Shown here: piece by piece, positions 38,710-46,705 of the stretch
How the letters are laid out: the number at the start of each line of letters is the position of its first letter
Position numbering within the stretch: the first letter of the stretch is position 1
From: an uncultured Ruminococcus sp.
GTDB taxonomy: Bacteria; Bacillota; Clostridia; Oscillospirales; Acutalibacteraceae
Direction: 5' to 3'
DNA length: 64,000 nt
Assembly: GCA_900539465.1 (NCBI GenBank)
Contig: UQCF01000012.1
Span: 1 to 64,000 of the forward strand
Notes under the pieces: model-generated
Database searches by the model: none
The model's input: only the letters and a program-made list of their open reading frames with translations
Told to the model about the DNA's origin: nothing
Position numbers and translations under genes: made by a program

Positions 38710-40539
38710 TTATTTTGCTCTGTGCTGCATCTTCATTCTCTGCTCTTTTGAGAGAACGCGCTTGCGAAGTCTGAGAGAATGAGGCGTAACTTCAAGCAGC
38801 TCATCGTCTTTTATAAACTCCATGCACTGCTCAAGGCTGAGCGTTGTCGGCGGAACAAGTCTGAGCGCGTCGTCACTGCCGGCGGCTCTGGTGTTGGTGA
38901 GCTGTTTCTTTTTGCACACGTTGCAGGTGATGTCTTCGTTTTTGGAACATTCGCCCACTATCATGCCCTCATAAACATCAACGCCGGGGCCGATGAAAAG
39001 TCTGCCCCTGTCCTGTGTGTTAAACAGACCGTAGCCTGTGCTGGTGCCTGTTTCGTGAACGACTATTGAGCCGTTTTCTCTTGTTTGAATATCGCCCTTA
39101 TAAGGTTCATATCCGGAAAAAAGCTGATTCATTATGCCGTTGCCGTTTGTGTCGGTCATAAACTCGGAACGGTAGCCGATAAGACCTCTTGACGGAATTT
39201 TAAATTCAAGGTGTGTCGCTCCGCCGTCGCGCGAGCCCATATTTTCAAGCTCGCCCTTTCTTGAGCCGAGCTTTTCAATAACCGCGCCGACATACTGCTC
39301 GGGAACTTCTACAATCAAAAGCTCCATAGGCTCGCAAAGCTCGCCGTTTATTTCTTTAAATATTACCTTGGGGCGCGATACCTGAAATTCATACCCTTGG
39401 CGGCGCATTGTTTCTATAAGAATTGAAAGATGAAGCTCGCCTCTGCCGGATACTTTAAATGTATCTGTTGTTTCTGTATCTTCAACCCTCATGCTGACAT
39501 TGGTCTCGACCTCTTTATAAAGGCGGTCTCTGATATTGCGCGAGGTTACGAATTTGCCCTCTCTGCCTGCAAAGGGGCTGTCGTTTACTATAAAATTCAT
39601 TGAAAGAGTAGGCTCGTCTATTTTTACAAAGGGGAGCGGCTCAATGCAGTCGGGTGAGCAGGCGGTTTCGCCTATGTTTATATCCGCAAGACCCGAAATG
39701 CAGACGATGTCGCCCATCTCAGCACTCTCAACTTCAACTCTTTTAAGACCCTCAAACTGATAAAGTCTTGATATACGGACATTCTCCTGTGAGCCGTCTG
39801 TTTTGCAAAGAACGACGCTGTCGTTTCTTTTGACCTTGCCGCGCTCAACTCTGCCCACGCCGATTCTGCCGATGTAATCGTCATAATCAAGGCTTGAGAA
39901 AAGTATCTGAAGCGGAGCGTCAATCTCGCCCTCCGGCGGAGCGATGTGCTCAAGAATTGCGTCAAGAAGCGGTCTCATATCTCCCTCACGGACGGTGGGG
40001 TCAAGAGAAGAGTAGCCGTCCCTTGCCGAAGCGTAAACTACGGGGAATTCAATTTGATTTTCGTCTGCGCCGAGTTCAATAAACAAATCAAGAACTTCGT
40101 CAATGACCTCTGCCGGCCTTGCGCCGGGGCGGTCGATTTTGTTGACGACAACAAGAACTTTCTTTTTGAGGTTAAGAGCTTTTTGCAAAACAAATCTTGT
40201 CTGCGGCATACAGCCCTCAAATGCGTCAACAAGCAAAAGAACGCCGTCAACCATTGTGAGAATACGCTCAACCTCGCCGCCGAAATCTGCATGGCCGGGG
40301 GTGTCTACTATGTTAATTTTTGTTCCTTTATAATGAACGGAGGTGTTTTTGGAAAGAATTGTAATACCTCTCTCTCTTTCCAAATCGTTTGAGTCCATTA
40401 CTCTTTCGTGTACCTGCTCATTGTCGCGGAATGTACCGCTCTGTTTGAGCATTTCATCAACCAAAGTGGTTTTGCCGTGGTCAACGTGGGCGATTATCGC
40501 CACATTCCTGAGATTTTTTCTCTGTGCCAAAAAATTCAC
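38710..40539 (-). CDS. typA: Ribosome-associated GTPase TypA/BipA
   Basis: A roughly 609-residue translational GTPase used in ribosome assembly and stress or cold adaptation. The G1 motif AHVDHGKTTL, the switch RERGITI, DTPGHADF and NKID follow in order within the first 150 residues, and the C-terminal domain unique to TypA carries PSRGLIGYRSEFMTDT near 450 and the GLFNTQDRGRLFIGPG block near 505. The start is uncertain: a GTG at 40539 follows AAGGA by five bases, and a TTG at 40530 follows AAGGTG by six. Both give a normal length. I list the GTG. Confidence 0.95.
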   Translation of the reverse strand: MNFLAQRKNLRNVAIIAHVDHGKTTLVDEMLKQSGTFRDNEQVHERVMDSNDLERERGITILSKNTSVHYKGTKINIVDTPGHADFGGEVERILTMVDGVLLLVDAFEGCMPQTRFVLQKALNLKKKVLVVVNKIDRPGARPAEVIDEVLDLFIELGADENQIEFPVVYASARDGYSSLDPTVREGDMRPLLDAILEHIAPPEGEIDAPLQILFSSLDYDDYIGRIGVGRVERGKVKRNDSVVLCKTDGSQENVRISRLYQFEGLKRVEVESAEMGDIVCISGLADINIGETACSPDCIEPLPFVKIDEPTLSMNFIVNDSPFAGREGKFVTSRNIRDRLYKEVETNVSMRVEDTETTDTFKVSGRGELHLSILIETMRRQGYEFQVSRPKVIFKEINGELCEPMELLIVEVPEQYVGAVIEKLGSRKGELENMGSRDGGATHLEFKIPSRGLIGYRSEFMTDTNGNGIMNQLFSGYEPYKGDIQTRENGSIVVHETGTSTGYGLFNTQDRGRLFIGPGVDVYEGMIVGECSKNEDITCNVCKKKQLTNTRAAGSDDALRLVPPTTLSLEQCMEFIKDDELLEVTPHSLRLRKRVLSKEQRMKMQHRAK

Positions 40540-40573
40540 CTTATTCCTTAATTTTAAAAGACTATCGGTTACT

Positions 40574-40602
40574 ATTCTAAAACAAAACCCATTTACAGTC
40601 AA
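40574..40602 (-). promoter_or_regulatory. Sigma-A promoter of typA-ribF-udg
   Basis: On the minus strand TTGACT (40602-40597) and TAGAAT (40579-40574) are 17 bp apart. The -35 directly abuts the terminator of the small gene upstream. Confidence 0.8.
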
Positions 40603-40603
40603 G

Positions 40604-40638
40604 AAAAATCGGCAAGAGTTTGCTTCCCTCGCCGATTT
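40604..40638 (-). terminator. Intrinsic terminator of the small acidic gene
   Basis: On the minus strand AAATCGGC (40638-40631) pairs exactly with GCCGATTT (40613-40606); further partial pairing fills the 17-base loop, and TTTC follows. Confidence 0.8.
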
Positions 40639-40647
40639 TTTTGCATT

Positions 40648-40821
40648 TTAAAGGTCATCCGCGTCCTGTTCGGGGTAAAAATCACGGTAAGGGTTGCCCG
40701 TGTAGCTGCCGAGAATATCCGATACATCATCTTCCTCGGCAATTTCCTCCCACACGCCCATCATGTCTGCCACAATGGGGAACACCTTACGCTCGTCGTC
40801 TTTTGATTTTTTTCTTTTCAA
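40648..40821 (-). CDS. Small conserved acidic protein (57 residues)
   Basis: A short gene with a TTG start preceded, seven bases upstream, by a perfect AAAGGAGG. The 57-residue product has a lysine-rich start (MKRKKSKDDERK), a helical middle (FPIVADMMGVWEEIAEEDD) and a patterned tail (DILGSYTGNPY, then PEQDADDL). I recall the tail form LGSYTG...P..QDADDL from other clostridial small proteins, but no function is known to me. Its own terminator lies directly downstream and mltG is divergent upstream. Ribosome binding site, terminator and tail motif all support a real gene. Confidence 0.75.
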   Translation of the reverse strand: MKRKKSKDDERKVFPIVADMMGVWEEIAEEDDVSDILGSYTGNPYRDFYPEQDADDL

Positions 40822-40946
40822 GCCGAATCCTCCTTTGCGCGCCGCGCAGTATTATTTTTGTCGGCAAAGCGGTGCTTATTCATCAAAAACCCTTGCAAAA
40901 AAGGAATAATTTGCTTGCTTTAAAATCTTAAAAAAGCATTTCAAAA

Positions 40947-40975
40947 TTGACAAAGTTTTTTTTATGTTATAAAAT
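40947..40975 (+). promoter_or_regulatory. Sigma-A promoter of mltG
   Basis: A perfect TTGACA (40947-40952) and TAAAAT (40970-40975) are 17 bp apart, about 38 bases before the start codon. Confidence 0.8.
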
Positions 40976-41012
40976 GATATTGATATTAAATTTTTACCGT
41001 GCGGTGATATAA

Positions 41013-42017
41013 ATGGAAGATAAAAACAAAACGTATTCCGACGGCTGGGACCCGACCGAATACGAAATATACACAAAAGAAGAGACGGAAAAAGAAAGTG
41101 CGGAAATTCCTTTAAAAACGGAAGAGGATGAAGTTTTGCCTGAAAAAAGAAAATCAAAAAAGAGCAAAAGAAAAGCCGTGACAACCGCCGTGGCGGTTAT
41201 AATTTTAATCGCGGCGCTTGCCTGCGGATATTTCTTTTTGAAAGACCGTGTTTTGCCCGGCGAAAACAATTCCGGCGGCGGCTCGTCACCCATAATAAAA
41301 AGCTCCGTGAGAGTTACTTTTCCCGAGGGGTACACGGTTTATCAGATGGCGCAGCTGCTTGAAGAAAATAAAGTCTGCTCGGCAGAGGATTTTATGAAAG
41401 CCGCCGACACTCCCGTTGACGGGATAGAGATAGATAATGCGGACGAAAGAGTGTTTTTGCTTGAGGGCTACCTTTTCCCCGATACATACGATTTTTATAT
41501 AGGTGAGGACGCGCAGAGCGTTGTGAAACGCTTTATAAAAAACTATAACTCCAAAGTCGGCGAGGCAACAAAGCAAAAGGCACGTCAGCTCGGCTACACA
41601 ATGGACGAAATGCTCACGCTTGCGTCTATAATTCAAAAAGAGTGCGACAAAGACATTGCGGAGTGCCAAAATGTTTCTTCGGTTTTTCACAACAGATTAA
41701 AGCAATCCAAAAACAGTTATCTCGGCAGTGACGTAACGTATTTTTATCTCAAGAATATGGCGGAGCACCTCGGCGGCAGTGAAAGTGAAGAGTTTGACAG
41801 GTATCTTTTAAATTATTACACATACAGCCCCTATCGCAAGGGCTTGCCGGCAGGACCGATTTGCAACCCCGGTCTTAAAGCGATTGAAGCGGCGGTCAGC
41901 CCCGCAAACACAAACTATATTTATTTTTTGACCGACGCGAGCGGCGAAAAATTTTATTATGCCGAAACATATGAGCAGCATTTAAAAAACGGCAAAGAAG
42001 CCGGCATTATGAATTGA
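41013..42017 (+). CDS. mltG: Endolytic murein transglycosylase MltG
   Basis: A 334-residue single-pass membrane enzyme that cuts nascent glycan strands and so sets their length. An acidic and then basic cytosolic segment (residues 1-53) precedes the membrane helix (54-76). The extracytoplasmic YceG domain shows VTFPEGYTVYQMAQLL near 98 (a LysM-like part), EGYLFPDTYDF near 150, the catalytic Glu in ASIIQKECDKD near 208, and SPYRKGLPAGPICNPG near 275. It starts an operon with a DUF4430 lipoprotein and a TRIC channel. In many Clostridia mltG lies beside ruvX or udk-type genes; that context is absent here. Confidence 0.94.
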   Translation: MEDKNKTYSDGWDPTEYEIYTKEETEKESAEIPLKTEEDEVLPEKRKSKKSKRKAVTTAVAVIILIAALACGYFFLKDRVLPGENNSGGGSSPIIKSSVRVTFPEGYTVYQMAQLLEENKVCSAEDFMKAADTPVDGIEIDNADERVFLLEGYLFPDTYDFYIGEDAQSVVKRFIKNYNSKVGEATKQKARQLGYTMDEMLTLASIIQKECDKDIAECQNVSSVFHNRLKQSKNSYLGSDVTYFYLKNMAEHLGGSESEEFDRYLLNYYTYSPYRKGLPAGPICNPGLKAIEAAVSPANTNYIYFLTDASGEKFYYAETYEQHLKNGKEAGIMN

Positions 42018-42027
42018 GGAATTTAAA

Positions 42028-42465
42028 GTGAAAAAGTTTTTAAAAAGAGCAGTATCGTTTGCACTTGCGGTGCTGATTGCGCTTTCTTTTGCCTCGTGCT
42101 CCGGCAAAAACAACGGAAATGCCGACAGAGAGCCCGTATCTCAATCACAGCAAAGCTACAAAAAAATCGGCAGCGGCAGCCGCAGTTTTTATCTTGATAT
42201 TGAGTTTGAAAACGGCAGCAAGTCATATTATGAAGTCAGCACAGACAAAGAATATGTCGGCGAAGCACTTAAAGAGCTTAAAATTATTGACGGCGAAAAC
42301 GGACCTTACGGGCTTTATGTTTTGACGGTTGACGGCGAAACGCATAAGTATGAAGAAAGCAAAATGTTTTGGGAGCTTTCTGTTGACGGCACACCGTCGC
42401 CTTACGGCGTTGACAAGGTCAAAATACAGGACGGTGAGCATTATTCGTTCAGCGTAGAGTCTTAA
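42028..42465 (+). CDS. DUF4430 lipoprotein
   Basis: A 145-residue secreted lipoprotein with lipobox SFASC (acylated Cys near residue 24). The rest fits the DUF4430 (transcobalamin C-terminal-like) fold: EYVGEALKELKII near 75, YGLYVLTVDG near 95 and MFWELSVDGTPSPYGVDKV near 112, then a closing strand. Related domains bind cobalamin or other small ligands in some proteins, but no ligand can be named here. The start is GTG ten bases after the mltG stop, with a GAGGA ribosome binding site, so it is cotranscribed with mltG. Confidence 0.82.
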   Translation: MKKFLKRAVSFALAVLIALSFASCSGKNNGNADREPVSQSQQSYKKIGSGSRSFYLDIEFENGSKSYYEVSTDKEYVGEALKELKIIDGENGPYGLYVLTVDGETHKYEESKMFWELSVDGTPSPYGVDKVKIQDGEHYSFSVES

Positions 42466-42496
42466 TTCGTTTATATTTTCCACGGTTGGTGTATTT

Positions 42497-43168
42497 ATGG
42501 AGACTGCAAATATATTTTTTGAAATCACAGAGTTTGTCGGCATAGTCGCTTTTGCCGTATCGGGCGCAATGATTTCTATTGACAGAAAAATGGACCTTTT
42601 CGGCGTAGTGTTTTTGGGTCTTGTAACGGCTTTGGGCGGCGGTGCGATAAGAGACGTGTTTTTGGGCGTAATTCCGCCGAGAAACTTTTTTAATTTTCGT
42701 CACCTGATGTGTGCCGTGATAACTTCGCTTGTTGTGTTTGTGCTTGCGAGAATTTTCAGAAAGTTCTTTTTTGAGAATTATAAAAAAATCAACATGGCGG
42801 TCAATTTTTTTGATGCAGTCGGTTTGGCTTCTTTTGCAATATCGGGTGTAAGGCTCACTATCGAAGCGGGCTACGGCGGGCATGATTTTTTTGTTATATT
42901 TATGGGTATTTTTACGGCGGTCGGAGGCGGTATGCTGCGCGACGTTATGAGCCGAGAGAAGCCGATGATTTTTTGCAAAAATATATATGCCACGGCTACG
43001 CTTATCGGTACGGTTTTTTATTACTTTGCAAGCTATATAATAAAATTGCCCGATGTTCCCTCAATGCTCGCGGCATATATAATAATAGTCACTGTAAGAA
43101 TGTTGGCGGCAAAATTCCGCTGGGATTTGCCCACGATAGAAAAACCCGAACCGCCTACTCAACAGTGA
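42497..43168 (+). CDS. TRIC-type (YadS/UPF0126) membrane channel
   Basis: A 223-residue membrane protein of the trimeric intracellular cation channel family. It consists of two homologous halves, each with the glycine-rich signature: ALGGGAIRDVFLGVIPPRNF near residue 45 and AVGGGMLRDVMSREKP near 138. Seven helices are expected. Prokaryotic members conduct potassium or other monovalent cations, and some relatives have been linked to glycine uptake. Its last 14 bases overlap the end of the convergent glmS gene, with no terminator between them. Confidence 0.9.
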   Translation: METANIFFEITEFVGIVAFAVSGAMISIDRKMDLFGVVFLGLVTALGGGAIRDVFLGVIPPRNFFNFRHLMCAVITSLVVFVLARIFRKFFFENYKKINMAVNFFDAVGLASFAISGVRLTIEAGYGGHDFFVIFMGIFTAVGGGMLRDVMSREKPMIFCKNIYATATLIGTVFYYFASYIIKLPDVPSMLAAYIIIVTVRMLAAKFRWDLPTIEKPEPPTQQ

Positions 43169-44975
43169 CGGATTTTGCGAGGTTTTTGGGTCTGTCTATG
43201 CTGCAGCCGCGCAATTTTGCGGTGAAATAGGCAATGAGCTGAAGCGGTAAAACGCTCAGTGACGGCGAAAATAAATCGTCTGTTTTCGGCACAAATATTA
43301 TTTCATCATCTGCGTCTCCACGGCATAGTTCATCTGCCGCGACGCAGATTATTTTTGCTCCGCGCGCCTTACACTCTTTAATGTTGCTCATTGTTTTTGA
43401 GCTTACGGATGAATCCGTGCACACGGCGATAACGGGCGTACCGTTTTCTATGAGTGAAATTGTGCCGTGCTTCAGCTCGCCTGCGGCATAAGCTTCACAG
43501 TGGGTGTAGCTGACTTCTTTTAATTTCAGTGCACCCTCCATAGCGGTGCAGTAGTCGGCGGCTCTGCCGATAAAGCAGGCATATTTTATATCTTTTAATT
43601 GCTTTGCAATGTCTTCGCATTGCAGGGCTTTTTCTAATGTCAGACGTATTTTTTGCGGCAAAAGAGAAAGTTCGGCGCAAAGCTCTTTATATTTCGTTCG
43701 GTCTATTTTACCTGCGGAGTATGCGAGGCGTATGCACACGGCATAAATCACCGCAAGCTGTGCGCTGAATGCTTTGGTGGTTGCAACGGCAATTTCCTGC
43801 CCCGCTTTTGTGAGAATTACGCAGTCGCTCTCCTGCGCTATGGTGCTGTGCTGAGAGTTTACAATGCTGACTGTTTTGGCATTTCTTTTTTTAGCTTCGC
43901 GCAGTGCGCCGAGCGTGTCGGCAGTCTCGCCGCTTTGGCTGATGATTATTACGAGTGTGTTTTCATCTGCGACGGGGCTGTTGCTGCGGTATTCGGACGC
44001 AATGCAGGCGTATGACGGCACGCGCAAAAGAGCTTGGGCGGCATGTGCGCCTACAAGCCCTGCATGGTATGCGGAGCCGCAGCCGATAAATTCGATTCGC
44101 GAAATGTTTTTTATTTTTTCTCGGTTTAATTTTAAACAGCCGAGTTTAATTTTGCCGTCTTCGAGTATTCCCTCAAGAGTTTTTTGAACAGACAGCGGCT
44201 GCTGATAAATCTCTTTGAGCATAAAGTGCTCATAGCCGTTTTTTTCGTTATCCTGCTCGGCTTTTTTTATTTTTATCTCTGTTTTCCTTATGCGGCACCC
44301 GTCAACGTCAAACACTTTCAGCGAATCTTTTGTAAGTATTCCTATCTCGTTGTCGCCGAGCTTATATATTTTGCTTTCGTCAGTTTTGGGAAGAACAGAA
44401 ACATCGCTTGCAAGGTAGCCGCCGTCACGGTCGGTGCACACAAACAGCGGACTCGAAAGCTTGGCGCAAAAAATCATATCCGGGCAGTCACGGCAAAGAA
44501 TACCGAGCGCGTATGAGCCTTTTAATTTCGGCATGACCTCGCTTATCGCACTTTTAACGTCGCCTTTATATGCTTCTTCAAGCATATAGGCAACAACTTC
44601 TGTGTCGGTATCTGTTTTAAACAAAAAGCCGCGGCTCTCCATATCTGATTTCAGGTCCGAATAATTTTCTATTATTCCGTTATGAACTATTGTAAATATT
44701 CCGTCGGGGCCCGTATGAGGGTGAGCATTGGTGAGCGTCGGCGCACCGTGAGTTGCCCAGCGTGTGTGACCTATGCCCATGCGGGACGGGCTGTTTTCGG
44801 GCACTTTATCCCAAAGCTTTTCGGGGCTGCCGACCGTTTTATATACTTTTATTTCGTTTTTGTTTAAAAGCCCTATTCCTGCGGAATCATAGCCTCTGTA
44901 TTGCAGCTTTTCAAGACCTTTTATTATTATCGGCGTTGCAGGTAAAACGCCTGTGTATCCCATTATTCCGCACAT
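43155..44975 (-). CDS. glmS: Glutamine--fructose-6-phosphate aminotransferase (isomerizing)
   Basis: A 606-residue enzyme that makes glucosamine 6-phosphate, the first step toward UDP-GlcNAc and peptidoglycan. The N-terminal glutaminase domain begins MCGIMGYTG, with Cys2 as nucleophile after Met removal, and has GIGHTRWATHG near 73. Two sugar-isomerase domains follow with SQSGETADTLGALREAK near 345 and the C-terminal tail PKNLAKSVTVE. No glmS ribozyme fits in the 63-base upstream gap; instead a terminator-like hairpin hides its AGAGAGG ribosome binding site. The gene end overlaps the convergent TRIC gene by 14 bases. Confidence 0.97.
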   Translation of the reverse strand: MCGIMGYTGVLPATPIIIKGLEKLQYRGYDSAGIGLLNKNEIKVYKTVGSPEKLWDKVPENSPSRMGIGHTRWATHGAPTLTNAHPHTGPDGIFTIVHNGIIENYSDLKSDMESRGFLFKTDTDTEVVAYMLEEAYKGDVKSAISEVMPKLKGSYALGILCRDCPDMIFCAKLSSPLFVCTDRDGGYLASDVSVLPKTDESKIYKLGDNEIGILTKDSLKVFDVDGCRIRKTEIKIKKAEQDNEKNGYEHFMLKEIYQQPLSVQKTLEGILEDGKIKLGCLKLNREKIKNISRIEFIGCGSAYHAGLVGAHAAQALLRVPSYACIASEYRSNSPVADENTLVIIISQSGETADTLGALREAKKRNAKTVSIVNSQHSTIAQESDCVILTKAGQEIAVATTKAFSAQLAVIYAVCIRLAYSAGKIDRTKYKELCAELSLLPQKIRLTLEKALQCEDIAKQLKDIKYACFIGRAADYCTAMEGALKLKEVSYTHCEAYAAGELKHGTISLIENGTPVIAVCTDSSVSSKTMSNIKECKARGAKIICVAADELCRGDADDEIIFVPKTDDLFSPSLSVLPLQLIAYFTAKLRGCSIDRPKNLAKSVTVE

Positions 44976-45024
44976 AAAAAAACCTCTCTTTGCATTTTCT
45001 AATATATTTTACGCAAAGAGAGGT
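44976..45024 (-). terminator. Terminator hairpin that also covers the glmS ribosome binding site
   Basis: On the minus strand ACCTCTCTTTGC (45024-45013) pairs exactly with GCAAAGAGAGGT (44993-44982) around a 19-base AT-rich loop, followed by TTTTTT and then the glmS ATG at 44975. The right arm contains AGAGAGG, seven bases before the ATG. It would end CotH transcripts and block glmS translation from any transcript that reads through. Confidence 0.82.
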
Positions 45025-45038
45025 CTTTTATTCTGTTT

Positions 45039-46502
45039 TTAATTTAATTGATTGTCGGCCAAACGCTCCAATATAAGCTCATAGTCTTTGGGCTTAATGT
45101 ATATGGCGCGAATTTGCTCCTCGGTGTATTGAGTGTATTCTTCCGGCACTTTAAAATAATCTGTCTCGCCTTTGAGCTGAGAAAGTGCGCTGTCTCTTAA
45201 AAGGCACGCTGTTTTATAAATATTGCCGTAAATAAAGCACTCGCCGCCGTCCGTGTCTTTTCTCCAACGGTCATAGGGGTAAATTACAGTGTTGTCTCTC
45301 TCGTGATATTCGTCGGTGACCGAAAGGCAATAATCTATCATCGGCTTCAAGTTTTCATCGTTTATCATGCCGCAAACCCGACGCACATATTCTTCGTATT
45401 GATTACGGTATTTTTCATTTTTCATGACGGTGTAAAAGACGTTAAAATCCATGGTCATATCGCTGCCGTCTTTTTTGGGGAATATCCTCATAAGATTTTC
45501 GCAGTCTGCACCGTATCTGAAAGCTTCGTCCAAATCCCACGGAATAACCGTATAAAACCCGGGAGAAGCTTCGTAGAGATAGAAGTTGTTTTTCAGCGCA
45601 GTGAAATCGTCAAAACCACCCGTTACTCTGTCAACCGCCGCAAGACGCAGAAGAGTGTCAATGTCAAAGTATTTATCATAATCTTTGCCGTCTACAAATG
45701 CCTGCGCCATTGTTTTGAATGTTGAATGGTCGGGATTTTTTTTGTTGGTTTTGAGCTTTAAAAATTTAAAACTGTACCAATAATCTATAAGCTCATCTTC
45801 ATATTTATCGTTATCGTGCACGCTTTTATAAAGATTGCCTGATGTATATTCGTAGTTCTTTTTGAGAAAACATTTGTCAACTTCTTCAACCGCAACGGCA
45901 AGACCCCAGTCAACGCCGTTAATCCTCACAAAGGCAAAGGTACACTCCGGTGAAATAATACCCATCTCTTTCATAAGGCGATAAGAAATATATTCGTTTA
46001 AAAGTCCCGTGTAATTGGTAGAGAAGTTGAGGTTAATACTCTCAACACCGTTGTAGTTCAAGTCGTCTTCGTATGCGTCAAGGCGCAGCTCAAGGTTGTA
46101 GCGATACGTTTTCATATCCGTATTTTTTGCCATGGTGGCGTTGCCCCTGGTGCGAAGACCGATTTTGCCGTATTTTTTGCCGTCAACTTTAGCCGAAGCC
46201 TCGTGCAAGTCTTTCTTTTCGGGGTTGCCCATCATTTTTTTAAATTCATTGGCGTCAATATTAACGTCTATCTGCATAACAGAATTTTCGTCAAATGAAT
46301 ATTGTGATGGACTGTATGTGCATATCAGACCGGTTGGATTTATTTTCTCAGAAGTTTTGCTTTTCGGTAAAAAAAATAAAAGTCCCAAACAAATCAAACA
46401 CACAATTGCGCCCAAACAGGCAAAAATTATAATTTTGCCGCGTTTTTTGCTTTTGCACTTATTTTGTGCAGAGGCTACCTTTATTTCTTTCTTGCCGTTC
46501 AT
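45039..46502 (-). CDS. CotH-type protein kinase (spore coat-like)
   Basis: A 487-residue protein with a basic start, a single membrane helix (about residues 23-46) and a CotH kinase domain. Family landmarks are GLRTRGNATMAKN near 115, WGLAVAVEEVDKCFLKKNY near 200, DRVTGGFDDFTALKNNFYLY near 290 and the metal-binding IPWDLDEAFRYG near 325. In Bacillus CotH phosphorylates coat proteins during spore formation; membrane-anchored clostridial relatives may act on other surface proteins. It has its own promoter, a Rex-like palindrome upstream, and a terminator shared with the glmS leader. Confidence 0.9.
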   Translation of the reverse strand: MNGKKEIKVASAQNKCKSKKRGKIIIFACLGAIVCLICLGLLFFLPKSKTSEKINPTGLICTYSPSQYSFDENSVMQIDVNIDANEFKKMMGNPEKKDLHEASAKVDGKKYGKIGLRTRGNATMAKNTDMKTYRYNLELRLDAYEDDLNYNGVESINLNFSTNYTGLLNEYISYRLMKEMGIISPECTFAFVRINGVDWGLAVAVEEVDKCFLKKNYEYTSGNLYKSVHDNDKYEDELIDYWYSFKFLKLKTNKKNPDHSTFKTMAQAFVDGKDYDKYFDIDTLLRLAAVDRVTGGFDDFTALKNNFYLYEASPGFYTVIPWDLDEAFRYGADCENLMRIFPKKDGSDMTMDFNVFYTVMKNEKYRNQYEEYVRRVCGMINDENLKPMIDYCLSVTDEYHERDNTVIYPYDRWRKDTDGGECFIYGNIYKTACLLRDSALSQLKGETDYFKVPEEYTQYTEEQIRAIYIKPKDYELILERLADNQLN

Positions 46503-46540
46503 TTTTATCCCCCTAAATAAACTTTAAGAAATTTTAATAT

Positions 46541-46569
46541 ATTTTACCACATCTAAAACATAATTTCAA
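46541..46569 (-). promoter_or_regulatory. Sigma-A promoter of the CotH gene
   Basis: On the minus strand TTGAAA (46569-46564) and TAAAAT (46546-46541) are 17 bp apart. No sporulation-sigma pattern was recognised. Confidence 0.7.
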
Positions 46570-46585
46570 TATGAAATGCAAAACT

Positions 46586-46603
46586 TTTGTGCAAATTTAC
46601 ACA
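46586..46603. promoter_or_regulatory. Rex-box-like palindrome upstream of the CotH promoter
   Basis: TTGTG-CAAATTTA-CACAA is an 18-base dyad inside a longer one (CTTTTGTG at 46584-46591 and CACAAAAG at 46600-46607). The half-sites match Rex operators of the TTGTGA-N6-TCACAA form. It lies 16 bases upstream of the -35, as the similar site at 21603 does for its promoter. Confidence 0.5.
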
Positions 46604-46658
46604 AAAGAACGACAAATTTTGACCGTAACGGCTAAAATTTTCATTTTGGCAATATAAA

Positions 46659-46693
46659 AATGCGCCGCTTAAACCAAGCGACGCATTTTTTAA
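46659..46693. terminator. Terminator of the oxaloacetate decarboxylase operon
   Basis: AATGCGCCGCTT (46659-46670) pairs with AAGCGACGCATT (46676-46687) with one mismatch and a 5-base loop. T tracts lie on both strands. Confidence 0.85.
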
Positions 46694-46705
46694 AAGCAGT
46701 TTAAA

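Noticed and set aside
44976..45038. glmS ribozyme before glmS
   Set aside because: The gap is 63 bases and is filled by a terminator-like hairpin; the ribozyme needs well over 100 bases and its conserved core was not seen.
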